From a virus: a stretch of 28,386 nucleotides of DNA. Location: IMG/VR virus record IMGVR_UViG_3300050821_000071, positions 1 through 28,386 of that record; one strand, given 5' to 3'. Position numbers and translations under genes: made by a program. How positions within the stretch are numbered: position 1 is the first letter of the stretch; each line of letters starts with the position of its first letter. The notes under the pieces are model-generated. The model was not told the DNA's origin. It searched no databases and was given only the letters and a program-made list of their open reading frames with translations. Positions 16,901 through 24,049 of the stretch are shown in pieces.

Positions 16901-17034
16901 TGGGAGATCCCACCTGCCAGCTTTTCAATACCTAGATCCAGTCTTCCCATCTTGCTTGATAAAGCATCAACCGCCTGCTGGAGACCATTGGTCCCCAACA
17001 AGCGGCTGACTCCGATGTTGTTTTCCTCAGCCAC
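13957..17034 (-). CDS. Tape measure protein with NlpC/P60 and transglycosylase-like domains
   Basis: A 1025-residue protein with a GTG start at 17034 (AGGAGA four bases upstream). Residues 1-520 are helical and rich in Ala, Gly, Gln and Met with hydrophobic glycine stretches (110-130, 415-520), as in tape measures. Residues 630-745 form an NlpC/P60 cysteine peptidase: catalytic C660 in FDCSGL, H708 in AHHVV, and H723 in EAPHSG as the third residue. Residues 828-936 resemble a lytic transglycosylase: E861 in SESGW, NPSSGAYGIPQSLPG, then RYGDPNAAWSYHQ. The end (945-1025) is a short baseplate-binding-like tail. At the usual 1.5 angstrom per residue this length predicts a tail of about 150 nm. 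The hydrolases should open cell-wall peptidoglycan locally on DNA injection. It sits between the assembly chaperone and baseplate genes, as expected. Confidence 0.93.
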   Translation of the reverse strand: MAEENNIGVSRLLGTNGLQQAVDALSSKMGRLDLGIEKLAGGISQLIGSNNRMSGSSSTTGYSWNANSNRNQYSANGGGARFSGGSMGGGRANGGGGFFGNYGKGSRLSATVGAGLAIGSALTNYANQNMAGMMQQNYYGNMAQLGVAGPYSQAAVNTASRQVLSNNYGALSMQDALQSASIMQYAAGNPLNANGSMSAAYNASFSQMQGFAYANPTLGAAAAANAFQQTHSGRSMLMATALLGVGPNASMGQLSQAMMRRSLLPGQKYTAQNIGAALSQTGGLNVNMQSWAAQMGWSGTTVAEMQQYMRDSVKAQSNGIGSTQFDRLMSQAGGGAGITRQQAYAAQNTLRKAGIGASDFELQRNLNSSRMTRQEDINESMSTAFAESTKAVNKLTDTLNSLMKNLGVDRALGLASGGVAPFANALGGFSGAFGAFGGIMAASRAFGGGGGGFGLFSQMFGKGAASSTASNLGAQGANGVYNITTLGADAATAGTAAGAGVAGGAALGALTLAPSLVAFFGQNSGPTTNKVNISRRMGQWVRMHRGATNQQKAIEWSMITGKPASDYYSTQGIKLDAASGTFNPNYIYSAGGTPANPTISGQAPGTGRSGGGVSSVVGGSANNGASNMGANDAEIINFAKKQLGVPYGWGMESPGKAFDCSGLTQWAYGQAGVTIPRVASDQQRTGTAVNVNNTQPGDLLFVGNPAHHVVMNAGGGSIIEAPHSGAKVRLRALNPSEFTSATRIVGNVGNLGLSSNPQSPTTLTQGAGNSGGDIGGYGGTSELAAIMGALSGSIGAGPVGLTSTSNSATSGSSGTGTGNGSAGNGNGKNDISSLQTYAKSLLGQYGWSGEWDSFNKIVMSESGWNVSATNPSSGAYGIPQSLPGNKMAKAGNDWRTNGDTQLRWMMDYIKGRYGDPNAAWSYHQSHNSYAVGAWSIDKDQKANVHAGEMIIPAKQAETIRQTLMNNMFSPTSGNRTSGATISIGQINVQLPVGYSGTASEAQSTGKMIVDAMNEQLRIRNLQVGV

Positions 17035-17070
17035 TTGGTCTCCTATTGTAAGTTCGTTACCTCAATTATA

Positions 17071-17343
17071 TTACCTTCTCAGGTTCATGCCGAGAGGAAT
17101 ACCACCGAATGTAACGCCACTCCCAATAGAGCCAGTAGTGACCTGAGGAGAATTATTAGCGTTATGAAGTTGCTGTTCACGTTGTTCTAGTCTGTGCAAT
17201 TCGCGCTTTACCCAGTGTCTTCTCTCACGAAATGTTAATTCCTTTATTGCTTTAATAGACCACTGGTATGCATCTACTAATTGTTCATAGTCTTTTACTA
17301 GTGATTCATAATTAGATATCGCGAAATAGAAGCCCCACGCTAA
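17071..17343 (-). CDS. Frameshift extension of the tail assembly protein (+1 frame)
   Basis: A 90-codon open frame in +1 relative to the upstream gene, overlapping its last 32 bases and ending 36 bases before the tape measure start. No ATG, GTG or TTG with a ribosome site lies after the upstream stop. The nearest in-frame ATG (17394) lies well inside the upstream gene, and a product from it would begin with an arginine-rich stretch that looks like out-of-frame reading. The body looks like real protein: helical NYESLVKDYEQLVDAYQWSI, KELTFRERRHWVKRELHRLE, then a glycine-rich end. Fusion by +1 slippage at CCC-C would give 367 residues. Overlapping, frameshift-fused genes before the tape measure are a conserved feature of tailed-phage assembly chaperones. 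Confidence 0.65.
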   Translation of the reverse strand, partial: LAWGFYFAISNYESLVKDYEQLVDAYQWSIKAIKELTFRERRHWVKRELHRLEQREQQLHNANNSPQVTTGSIGSGVTFGGIPLGMNLRR

Positions 17344-18175
17344 GGGGAACCAGAACCTCCGCCTCGCACGCGTGACAAGCTGCGACAACCTCATCGTAAC
17401 GCGGTCCTGGCTGTGTGTTGTAGATGAAGTCTTGCAAAGATTTACGATCAGCAAGTCCTAGCTTCTTTACATCTGCGAGACCCGAGCAAGGATGCTCTTC
17501 TCCATTGGCTTCAATGAATGTCTGCACACAGCTTGCAAGAGTAATGGAATTCATCTCTGCTAATGTGTACTGCTTCTTAAACAGCTCAAGCTGTAGCGCA
17601 CCAGTTGGAAGAGTCAAAGTAGCCTTACGTCCCTGACGCAGAGACACAGTGAATACTCTCTTCTCCGGATCATCAAGAGTCTTCATAGGAATATCAGACA
17701 GCTTCATCTTGACATCGTTGGCTTCACCACATTCAGAACATTGAATGTTGAAGACTTCAAACTCGTCTCCGAAGGTGACTCTTCTGATTCCCAGAAGCAA
17801 AGTGTCAAGGTCACCCTGTAGCAAAGAGTTGAGTATCTTCTCTGATGCCTTGGTATCTCCAACAGAAACAGTTCCGCATTGGATAAGTGTGGAGATAATC
17901 TTGGAAGCGTTGTTAGCAGCTCTGGCCTTAGCCAGCTTCTCTTCATCCTCACCAGTCAGCTCACGAACCTCAGCCGTCTGAAACAACTCTCCGTCTACAA
18001 TCAAACCCGCTGGTAGCTGAACAGTAGAGTCTGGTAGGTCTTCGACCTCAGGGGCAGGATTGAAAGAGTGCAGAACCTTCTTAGTCAATGCTGCTAGGTC
18101 TTGAGTTCCAGACTCAACAACCTGCCCCTGTTCGTCATCGAACGTCATACTGTATTGTGGCTTTTCTAACTCCAT
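17312..18175 (-). CDS. Tail/baseplate assembly protein with zinc motifs (T4 gp26-like), upstream frame
   Basis: A 287-residue protein between the tube and tape measure genes, the position of tail assembly chaperones. After a variable N-terminus, PAGLIVDGELFQTAEVREL and the following helices lead to a zinc-like pair CSECGEANDVK (about residue 149), then a second Cys pair CHACEAEV near residue 268, ending LVPLSVGLLFRDI. This arrangement of two CxxC pairs with a final hydrophobic Phe-Arg end resembles the gp26/T4_baseplate hub-assembly family found in many myoviruses. It probably recruits tube and tape measure during assembly. The ATG at 18175 is preceded by AAGGA supplied by the last codons of the HNH gene. 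A minority of ribosomes may shift +1 near its end. The family call is moderate; the position is strong. Confidence 0.75.
   Translation of the reverse strand: MELEKPQYSMTFDDEQGQVVESGTQDLAALTKKVLHSFNPAPEVEDLPDSTVQLPAGLIVDGELFQTAEVRELTGEDEEKLAKARAANNASKIISTLIQCGTVSVGDTKASEKILNSLLQGDLDTLLLGIRRVTFGDEFEVFNIQCSECGEANDVKMKLSDIPMKTLDDPEKRVFTVSLRQGRKATLTLPTGALQLELFKKQYTLAEMNSITLASCVQTFIEANGEEHPCSGLADVKKLGLADRKSLQDFIYNTQPGPRYDEVVAACHACEAEVLVPLSVGLLFRDI
17341..17349 (-). other. Candidate +1 programmed frameshift site (GTT CCC CTT A)
   Basis: On the minus strand the upstream frame reads GTT CCC CTT AGC. A proline tRNA on CCC can move one base forward and still pair with CCC, giving GTT CCC-C TTA GCG. This continues in the second frame, which is open to 17071. 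The upstream frame stops 30 bases later at 17312. Runs of CCC-C or CCC-U are used for +1 shifting in some phage tail genes. Whether shifting really occurs is not shown by sequence alone. Confidence 0.5.
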
Positions 18176-18176
18176 A

Positions 18177-18707
18177 TTAAACTTCCTTTAGTGATTCAGG
18201 TGAGTATTGCTTAAGCCATTCTATAGCCCAGGCGGTCTTGTCTTCTACTCGTTGACCATAAGGTTGAGAACGTGACCACAGTTCAAGATTTTCAATAGAG
18301 TTATCATCTCTTTGACCATTCTTATGATGAACATTTTCGTGGGCTTCCAATGGTCTACCTAGACGCTCAGACATAACTGCTACGTGTTCAAAAATTCTAC
18401 CATTCTTTCTAGCATTAGGATGACCCTGCATATTAGTTAGCTCCACGTAACCAGACTTATCGTAGACTCTTTTTGGAGGAGCCTTAGGTTTAACAAAGTT
18501 TGGATCACCACTACGGAGCCATTTGTAATAGTGGGTCATACAATAGCCTTTTGCCAGATGGGGTTCTGAACAATTTTCCAGAGAACACTCACCACGCACG
18601 TGTACGTTGATTCGCTCAGGATCACCAAACTTTTCCCACCGTTTGTAATGAGTAGAGCACCAGCCTCTAGCTTGTACGCTCTTTGAGCAGCCCTTGATAC
18701 TGCACAT
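18177..18707 (-). CDS. HNH homing endonuclease with two N-terminal zinc-finger repeats
   Basis: A 176-residue protein inserted between the tube gene and the assembly protein gene. The N-terminus has a tandem duplication: C2, C7, C17, H20 followed by YKRWEKFGDP, then C41, C46, C56, H59 followed by YYKWLRSGDP. These are probable small zinc fingers for DNA binding. Residues 104-145 form an HNH_3-like nuclease: GRIFEHVAVMSERLGR, NVHHKNGQRDDNSIENLELW, with H127/H128 and N136/N140 as catalytic or metal-site candidates. Free-standing HNH genes are common intergenic homing elements in phages. The ATG lies four bases after a GGAGG buried in a strong hairpin. Its 3' end supplies the AAGGA of the next gene. 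Both flanking genes look intact. Confidence 0.88.
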   Translation of the reverse strand: MCSIKGCSKSVQARGWCSTHYKRWEKFGDPERINVHVRGECSLENCSEPHLAKGYCMTHYYKWLRSGDPNFVKPKAPPKRVYDKSGYVELTNMQGHPNARKNGRIFEHVAVMSERLGRPLEAHENVHHKNGQRDDNSIENLELWSRSQPYGQRVEDKTAWAIEWLKQYSPESLKEV

Positions 18708-18710
18708 ACT

Positions 18711-18762
18711 GCCTCCAACTTATCTGCTTATTTGACTTAAGTATAGCAGATAAGTTGGAGGC
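18711..18762 (-). promoter_or_regulatory. 18-bp perfect hairpin hiding the HNH ribosome binding site
   Basis: GCCTCCAACTTATCTGCT at 18711-18728 is exactly complementary to AGCAGATAAGTTGGAGGC at 18745-18762, with a 16-base loop containing the palindrome ACTTAAGT. On the minus strand the 3' arm ends GTTGGAGGC, so the only ribosome site of the HNH gene (GGAGG) is fully paired; the ATG follows directly outside the stem. No T-run follows, so it is not a classical terminator. It could act as a translation block or as a 3' stabiliser of tail mRNA. Confidence 0.8.
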
Positions 18763-18784
18763 TCACAAGAACAGTATTAGAATT

Positions 18785-19360
18785 TTAAAACGATACTCCA
18801 TTTAGTCCAATCTTGCTGGCAAGCTTGAAGTCGAAGCCCTCATGCGCTAGGCTCATCTGTTGCATAAGTACAGCGTTGGCTCCAGCGTCTAGGTCAGAGA
18901 AGGCAATGCTTGTTGGCCAAGCGTTATAGACTCTGTAGATTGCCTTGACAGGAACCTGAGAAGTAGTGACAGGGTGATCAAGAACCATGATGTCTACTGT
19001 TGCGCGGAAGTCAGCACCTGGATTGCCAGTTCCTGTTCCCTGCATAACTGCGAATAGTTCTTGTACCCATTGCCATAATGGACCAGATCCAACAGCTACT
19101 CCCTGAGAAAGGGTGATAGGTGCGAAGTCACTCTGCCCTGGCATCTTCTGAGTTGTCGTATTCATTCCACCCTCGCGGTATGGAATAACTTCCGTAGTGA
19201 TATTCAAACCAGATACTGTCATGAATCCCAAAGTTGCGAACCCTGAGATTCTTGGGTGCATAATATTTACATTGAATTTGAAATTTCTTAGAGGATCAGT
19301 AGCTAAATGCGCGATAGATGGAGTAGCACGCAGGATAGGTGCATTACCTGTTGTAGCCAT
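18785..19360 (-). CDS. Tail tube protein (gp19-like)
   Basis: A 191-residue protein of the T4 gp19-type tube family (Phage_T4_gp19). Marks are DPLRNFKFNVNIMHPRISGF, then FMTVSGLNITTEVIPYREGG, the KMPGQSDFAPITLSQGV strand pair, LWQWVQELFAVM, and an AIYRVYNAWPTSIAFSDLDA ending typical of the family, with a final HEGFDFK. Stacked hexamers of this protein form the inner tube through which DNA passes. It follows the sheath gene, the usual order. The ribosome site AAGGAGATATAAATG is strong and shares 14 bases with that of the sheath gene, matching the need for large amounts of both. Length is typical. Confidence 0.93.
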   Translation of the reverse strand: MATTGNAPILRATPSIAHLATDPLRNFKFNVNIMHPRISGFATLGFMTVSGLNITTEVIPYREGGMNTTTQKMPGQSDFAPITLSQGVAVGSGPLWQWVQELFAVMQGTGTGNPGADFRATVDIMVLDHPVTTSQVPVKAIYRVYNAWPTSIAFSDLDAGANAVLMQQMSLAHEGFDFKLASKIGLNGVSF

Positions 19361-19372
19361 TTATATCTCCTT
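19358..19372 (-). promoter_or_regulatory. Strong ribosome binding site of the tail tube gene
   Basis: Minus strand AAGGAGATATAAATG. The AGGAGATATAAATG part is identical to the site before the sheath gene (21285-21298) and close to the well-known strong T7 gene 10 leader AAGGAGATATACAT. Its SD overlaps the sheath stop codon. Confidence 0.7.
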
Positions 19373-21287
19373 AGGCTGACGTAGTTGTAGAGGCAGCCAT
19401 CTGGTTGATGTTAATGACAACGAACTCAGCAGGCGTATTCAAAGCCACACCGACCTGTACGTGAACTTCACCAGCGGCGATTGTGGTTGGGGTATTGATT
19501 CCAGAATCACACTGTACGTAGTAAGCCTGAGATGCAGTGTCTCCCTGTAGAACTCCCTGCTGCCAGATACCTTGTAGGTACTGAGTAACAACCGCAGCTA
19601 GACGAGCCCATAGTGAGGAGTTGTTGTTCTCGAACACTGCGAACTGAGTCAGACTGTTCAGATTGTAGGTGATGTTCAGTAGCGTACGCTCAATAGAAAC
19701 GTAGCGAGTAGGAAGATTTGTCAGAGTAGTTCTTGTACCCATGACACAGAATCCATAAGAAGCTACGTTACGAATAACGTTGATTCCATTTGTGTTCAGT
19801 GTATCAAGGTTTGCATTCTGGAAGGTCAGTTCCGTAGCTGCTACTCGATTAAGTGGAATAGTCACACCAGCAGGGGACTTCTGAACTCCGTAGAGTGCAT
19901 CAGTCTGGCTGACAAGCCCAAGCACAGCACCGCCAGGAGGAAGCGTACGGGTGGCACCAGGAGTCGTAGAGATTGGGTCTGGTACCTGTAGCCATGGGGT
20001 GTAGATTGCAGCCCCAGAAGTCAAAGGAGAGATTGCATTGGTTCCTGCCACCATGGATAGGTAGCTGTTGACTGTTGCTGTTTCGTTAGGAGTAACACCA
20101 TCAGTTCCGATTGTTGCAGCAGGACCATCAACCACTACGAACATGTTCGGAGTAGTAGAGGTGTATGCAAGCAATGGGTTAAGAGTAGCGGTGCTTGTAA
20201 TACCTGGGAAGTTAACATCAAGCGTTCCCTGGATAGTTCCAAGACTCTGTACAGCAGTCAATAGGGATGGCGTCTGTGAACCATCAGCACCAGAGGCAAG
20301 CGCGACTCCGGATTGGGTCTGAGGAGTAATGGCAGAATTCCAGGTGGTGTAAACACCTAGGTCGACTGCGCGAATAAACTTCGAACCCAACAATGTGGAG
20401 TTGAGCATAGCTACTGCGTAACGCTGATCAGTACGATTCATGGACATATCCAGGAAGCGCTCAACGATGTTGGAGTCAGCAGTTCCATTCTGCTTTACGA
20501 TGACATTGAATCTTCCGGCTCCAGTGTTGGAGTCTGTAATGTCAATGTATAGTTGATTTCCCCAAGCACCTACAGAGATGCAAGAAAGCTTAAGGATTGG
20601 AACTGGAGTACCTGTGGTGTTGTACAGAGGAATGGCACCAAGAGGTGTGTAGGTACCGTTGTCTGTGAAGGTCACAGTTGGTGAAGTAACAGAGCTTAGG
20701 AACAGCGGGGTGGATAGTGGTCCACCAGTTGTCAGGTTACGACGGTAAATATTGTAAGCAGTAGCAGTAGCTACAGCAGACCAAGTTAGTACAACATTGT
20801 TGGTATTGGTAAGAGTTTGGTTTGCCACAACCTGAACAGGTACAGAACCGTTGGTCTCACCAGGAGACTTTACAGCGGTTACGGTGTACTCATAGGTGTA
20901 GGAAGGTGTAGTAGTTCCACCAGCTACAGCCCCTAGACCTGTTGGAGAAAGGATAGCTCCGGTTCCAGCCTCACGGTCATTCAGAGTTTCTGTAGCAGCC
21001 ACAGCATCAGATGCAGTTGCTCGAACGACATACGCCTGGTTACCGTTGTTCTGGAAGTACTGCCATACCGCAAAAGGCAAGTAGTTGATAGAGCTGGAAG
21101 CTGTAGCATTTCCGAAGCCACCGAATAGATTCTGGAAATCATTCCAGGACTTTACTAGAGTTGGGACAGTTGGTCCCTGTGTGTGGACCCCTACGAAGGC
21201 AGCGGTAGATTGTCCGGGAGAAGTACTTCCGGTCGTAATCGGGGTCAAGAGCGTATTTACGTATACGCCAGGACGCTGATAAGGCAT
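19371..21287 (-). CDS. Tail sheath protein with an inserted Ig/Fn3-like domain
   Basis: A 638-residue contractile sheath protein. The N-terminus MPYQRPGVYVNT with TAAFVGVHTQGP, the VPTLVKSWNDFQNLFGGFG segment and NQAYVVRA are typical. The C-terminal domain (about 500-630) carries NVIRNVASYGFCVMGTRT, RYVSIERTLLNITYNLNSL, FENNNSSLWARLA and the VQVGVALNTPAEFVVININQ closing strands. Between residues 112 and 228, before LKLSCISVGAWGNQL, lies an extra beta domain (YTYEYTVTAVKSPGETNGS, then TWSAVATATAYNIYRRN) resembling Fn3/Ig-like surface modules. It would project from the sheath surface. The sheath contracts to drive the tube through the cell envelope. The ribosome site is strong and identical in core to that of the tube gene. 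Confidence 0.95.
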   Translation of the reverse strand: MPYQRPGVYVNTLLTPITTGSTSPGQSTAAFVGVHTQGPTVPTLVKSWNDFQNLFGGFGNATASSSINYLPFAVWQYFQNNGNQAYVVRATASDAVAATETLNDREAGTGAILSPTGLGAVAGGTTTPSYTYEYTVTAVKSPGETNGSVPVQVVANQTLTNTNNVVLTWSAVATATAYNIYRRNLTTGGPLSTPLFLSSVTSPTVTFTDNGTYTPLGAIPLYNTTGTPVPILKLSCISVGAWGNQLYIDITDSNTGAGRFNVIVKQNGTADSNIVERFLDMSMNRTDQRYAVAMLNSTLLGSKFIRAVDLGVYTTWNSAITPQTQSGVALASGADGSQTPSLLTAVQSLGTIQGTLDVNFPGITSTATLNPLLAYTSTTPNMFVVVDGPAATIGTDGVTPNETATVNSYLSMVAGTNAISPLTSGAAIYTPWLQVPDPISTTPGATRTLPPGGAVLGLVSQTDALYGVQKSPAGVTIPLNRVAATELTFQNANLDTLNTNGINVIRNVASYGFCVMGTRTTLTNLPTRYVSIERTLLNITYNLNSLTQFAVFENNNSSLWARLAAVVTQYLQGIWQQGVLQGDTASQAYYVQCDSGINTPTTIAAGEVHVQVGVALNTPAEFVVININQMAASTTTSA

Positions 21288-21299
21288 TTATATCTCCTA
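21285..21299 (-). promoter_or_regulatory. Strong ribosome binding site of the tail sheath gene
   Basis: Minus strand TAGGAGATATAAATG, which shares the 14-base core AGGAGATATAAATG with the tube gene. The other structural genes have good but different SD sites, so the shared leader probably keeps the two abundant partners balanced. Confidence 0.65.
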
Positions 21300-21917
21300 G
21301 TTTTGTGGTGGCAGAACGTTGACAGTGTTGACAGTCTTCTGAACCTGCTGGTATGCATTGATCTCTACCGGTAGGAGTTCAGTAGATACACGAACGGTAT
21401 AGACACTGTGAAATAATCTCTTACCATCTGCATCGCGAGTATTCTGTCTCTCTGGACCTGCCATAAGATCCATTCTACGCACCGTACCGTCTTCCGGAAT
21501 GGCTAGGTAGCCATGTCGTACGCTTAGAAAATCCGGACCGGACAATACTGCTGTGAGTAATGTCGAATGATTGTTAGTTCTAGACAGGACTTCTATTTGA
21601 TAATCAATATTATACGGGATTGGAGTGAAAGCCCAGTAAGGGCTATTAGTCACATCCAGATTGCTATCGTTAATCCACTGATCGAATTGCTCAGGTGTAT
21701 ACGGTAGCTGATACCAACCTGACCCAGCCCTCTCTGCGTCGTATGACAGACCTACATTGCAGATAACAATTGAGGGATAGGTCAGGTTGACAAGCTCAAC
21801 GTCAGGGTCCAACCAGATGACCTGTACGGGTCGTCCGGTATCTGGAGCGTTAACGTCAGGTACAACAAGGTTGGAGAACTTGGTCTTCATTGCTCTGTCT
21901 TCATTGAAGATAAACAT
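21297..21917 (-). CDS. Tail terminator / completion protein candidate
   Basis: A 206-residue protein immediately before the sheath gene, where myovirus tail terminators (T4 gp15 or lambda U-like) are often encoded. It has a short helix, IWLDPDVELVNLTYPSIVIC, a beta-rich central part (YWAFTPIPYNIDYQIEVLSR), a helix HSTLLTAVLSG, and a VYTVRVSTELLPVEIN strand near the end. A pattern of central strands reporting on a Y-x-I-x-V-L-x-R core is seen in neck/terminator folds. There is no diagnostic motif, so the assignment relies on size and position. The ATG at 21917 has AAGGAG six bases upstream; a second ATG at 21890 is unlikely. Confidence 0.6.
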   Translation of the reverse strand: MFIFNEDRAMKTKFSNLVVPDVNAPDTGRPVQVIWLDPDVELVNLTYPSIVICNVGLSYDAERAGSGWYQLPYTPEQFDQWINDSNLDVTNSPYWAFTPIPYNIDYQIEVLSRTNNHSTLLTAVLSGPDFLSVRHGYLAIPEDGTVRRMDLMAGPERQNTRDADGKRLFHSVYTVRVSTELLPVEINAYQQVQKTVNTVNVLPPQN

Positions 21918-21925
21918 TGTTCTCC

Positions 21926-24049
21926 TTAGCCAATTGCAGCCCAGTAGGAGAACTGAGCCGTGGCATTGCTTGAAGGTGTAATGGTAGATGGTAGAGCTGA
22001 TAGCCCTGTTCCATTGGTTGCGAATCTGTAGTTAGCCGCTGATGAGATACCCAGATTCATAAAGGCACCGTTCAAGTCCTGTGCACGATATACCTGAGGC
22101 ATTGTCGTTGCATTGAACAGGAAGGCAACCCAATACAGACCTGGGGTTACCGCAGCGCTGATAGTCTCAGTGAACGGACCTGTTGTAGTTACTCTGGCGT
22201 CTACACCTACGCTGGCAAGCTGTGTTCCTGCGGAGTTGTAAAGACCTACGAAATTCTGTCCAGCAGTAATGGTTGCACCTGCTGTGTTGATTCCCCAGTA
22301 CAGCTTTGTAGCGGTAGTGGATCGGTTCACGTAGATTGCAGCAAGGTACATAGTCTGGGCAGTACCAGCCTTACCAGCAATACAGTGTGCAGGATCATAC
22401 GTCCACGCAATCATGCTGTGTGCAGTAGGCTTGACAAGACCTAGAGCGTTACCGCCTACAGATAGGTTATTGTCCGTAGTAAGAACTGTAGCAGCAGAAC
22501 GATAAAGATTCGTATCGAAAGTAGCGTTACCTGGTCCCAGGTTCAACTGACCAGAGGTGTTCAAACCGAAACGGGAATTGGTATCTCCAGATACTCTGGA
22601 CTTGATAATGTAATCCAGTCCTGAGTTACCTGAGGTTAGTTCTACTAGACCATTGTTCAAGTTGGTAAACGTAGAAGCCTGAGTTACCTTGATACCAGTC
22701 TGGTCGTTGGCTACCAGACCAGCAGTGAAGGTGGAACCACTATCTGTTCCCCATGGGTTGTTGTTGTTATATGTAGGGCTCGCAGTAGTTCCTGTAGCCA
22801 ATCCCACATTAGGACCGATACGGAATGCTGTATTTCCTCCACCATTAGTAATAGTATTGGTGATTCCATGAATCCAACCCGTGGCAATATTCACATAAGT
22901 AGCATTGGTTACGCTTACTGCGGTAACTGGGGAAGCTGTTCCAGAACCATCATCGTTAGTTCCTGGGTGAATAGCTACACCATTAATGGTTACTGGAATA
23001 GTCGCACCATTGACATTGATGGAGTTACCTGTCCCATTGGAACCATCACGACGAAGCATCATACCTGTAAAAATCAGCGGAACCGTACCTGTAGCGCTGA
23101 TAGAGAGTCCGTTGTTTACGCTACGATCCGTAGAACAACCAGTGAAGGTCATACCTCCAGAACCGTTGCCAGTTCCCCAAGAACCGTTGAAGCTGTATCC
23201 ACTTCCTCCCGCAAACTCAGCTCGACATCCAATGAAGTGGCTATTAGCTGCGGAGCCTGAGAAGTTGAATCCGTTACCACCTACGCCGATAGCTTCACAG
23301 TCAATCCAGGTGCAGTCAGTAATAGCTGGAGAAAATCCGTGACTACCAGAGGTATAAACAGCTACGCGAGTGAAACGGTGGGAGTAAGAGATACCAGAAC
23401 CGTTGGATACGAAAGCAACTCCATGGTTAGGCGCGTTACGAATCTGTACGTCCTCTACGATAATACCGTGAACAAACCCTTGAGTCTGAATACCGTCAAT
23501 AGTATTTCCAGTAAGCAAAGAACAATCAAGTGTGATATTCATGATGCTCTGCTGGTTGGATGGTAGAGAATAACCACCAGTAGTTTGGTCCACCATAAGA
23601 AGAACAGCAGCACCAGTAAAGCCAGCAGTTGGTTTGATAGAACACGTAGTAGTGTCAATGTGGGAGGAGTGTGTTCCCTGTAGACGCACCTGTGGTGGAA
23701 TGATCAATGGGGAGGAGATTGAGTAAGTACCTGGAGGCATGAACACACTACTTCCTGGTACAGCGGAAGCTGCTGTAAACGCTGCGGTAATGAATGAGGT
23801 GTCATCCTGCACACCATTACCTAGCGCTCCATAATCCTTGACGTTGAAGTTGTTGCCTCCAACAACAGATCCAGCAGTGATACCCAAATTGGTACGTGCC
23901 GCAGGAACGTTGGTTAGGTCAGAAAGATTATTAGCTGCCTGTAGGGAGGAAGATAATACGCTAGATGTATTAGTATCCAACTGCACAAGAATAGAGTTTA
24001 GGGGTGTTCCCCAGTTAAGGGAACCAATTGCAATAGGCGTAATTGTCAT
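21926..24049 (-). CDS. Beta-helix tailspike/fibre protein (pectate lyase 3-like), downstream copy
   Basis: A 707-residue protein. The N-terminal 60 residues end in LQAANNLSDLTNVPAARTNL, a fibre attachment motif shared with the neighbouring spike gene. FNVKDYGALGNGVQDDTSFI at 68-87 opens a right-handed beta-helix, followed by PPGTYSISSPLIIPP and many parallel-coil repeats with Asn and Ser ladders to about 530. This matches Pectate_lyase_3-type phage spikes. The last 165 residues form a separate beta-sandwich (MYLAAIYVNRSTTATKLYWG, GLYNSAGTQLASVG), likely trimerising or sugar-binding. Such spikes often bind or cleave surface polysaccharide; no catalytic residues can be named. AAGAGGT precedes the ATG. 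Confidence 0.85.
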   Translation of the reverse strand: MTITPIAIGSLNWGTPLNSILVQLDTNTSSVLSSSLQAANNLSDLTNVPAARTNLGITAGSVVGGNNFNVKDYGALGNGVQDDTSFITAAFTAASAVPGSSVFMPPGTYSISSPLIIPPQVRLQGTHSSHIDTTTCSIKPTAGFTGAAVLLMVDQTTGGYSLPSNQQSIMNITLDCSLLTGNTIDGIQTQGFVHGIIVEDVQIRNAPNHGVAFVSNGSGISYSHRFTRVAVYTSGSHGFSPAITDCTWIDCEAIGVGGNGFNFSGSAANSHFIGCRAEFAGGSGYSFNGSWGTGNGSGGMTFTGCSTDRSVNNGLSISATGTVPLIFTGMMLRRDGSNGTGNSINVNGATIPVTINGVAIHPGTNDDGSGTASPVTAVSVTNATYVNIATGWIHGITNTITNGGGNTAFRIGPNVGLATGTTASPTYNNNNPWGTDSGSTFTAGLVANDQTGIKVTQASTFTNLNNGLVELTSGNSGLDYIIKSRVSGDTNSRFGLNTSGQLNLGPGNATFDTNLYRSAATVLTTDNNLSVGGNALGLVKPTAHSMIAWTYDPAHCIAGKAGTAQTMYLAAIYVNRSTTATKLYWGINTAGATITAGQNFVGLYNSAGTQLASVGVDARVTTTGPFTETISAAVTPGLYWVAFLFNATTMPQVYRAQDLNGAFMNLGISSAANYRFATNGTGLSALPSTITPSSNATAQFSYWAAIG

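Noticed and set aside
17071-17454. Independent gene starting at the ATG at 17454, or at 17394, before the tape measure
   Set aside because: The first 35 or so codons would lie inside the upstream assembly gene and read as an arginine/threonine-rich shadow of its zinc motif. No strong ribosome site is present, so a frameshift extension explains the frame better.
18536-18718. Alternative minus-strand frame overlapping the HNH start
   Set aside because: It overlaps the HNH gene out of frame, its start lies inside the hairpin arm, and its sequence has no recognisable protein character.
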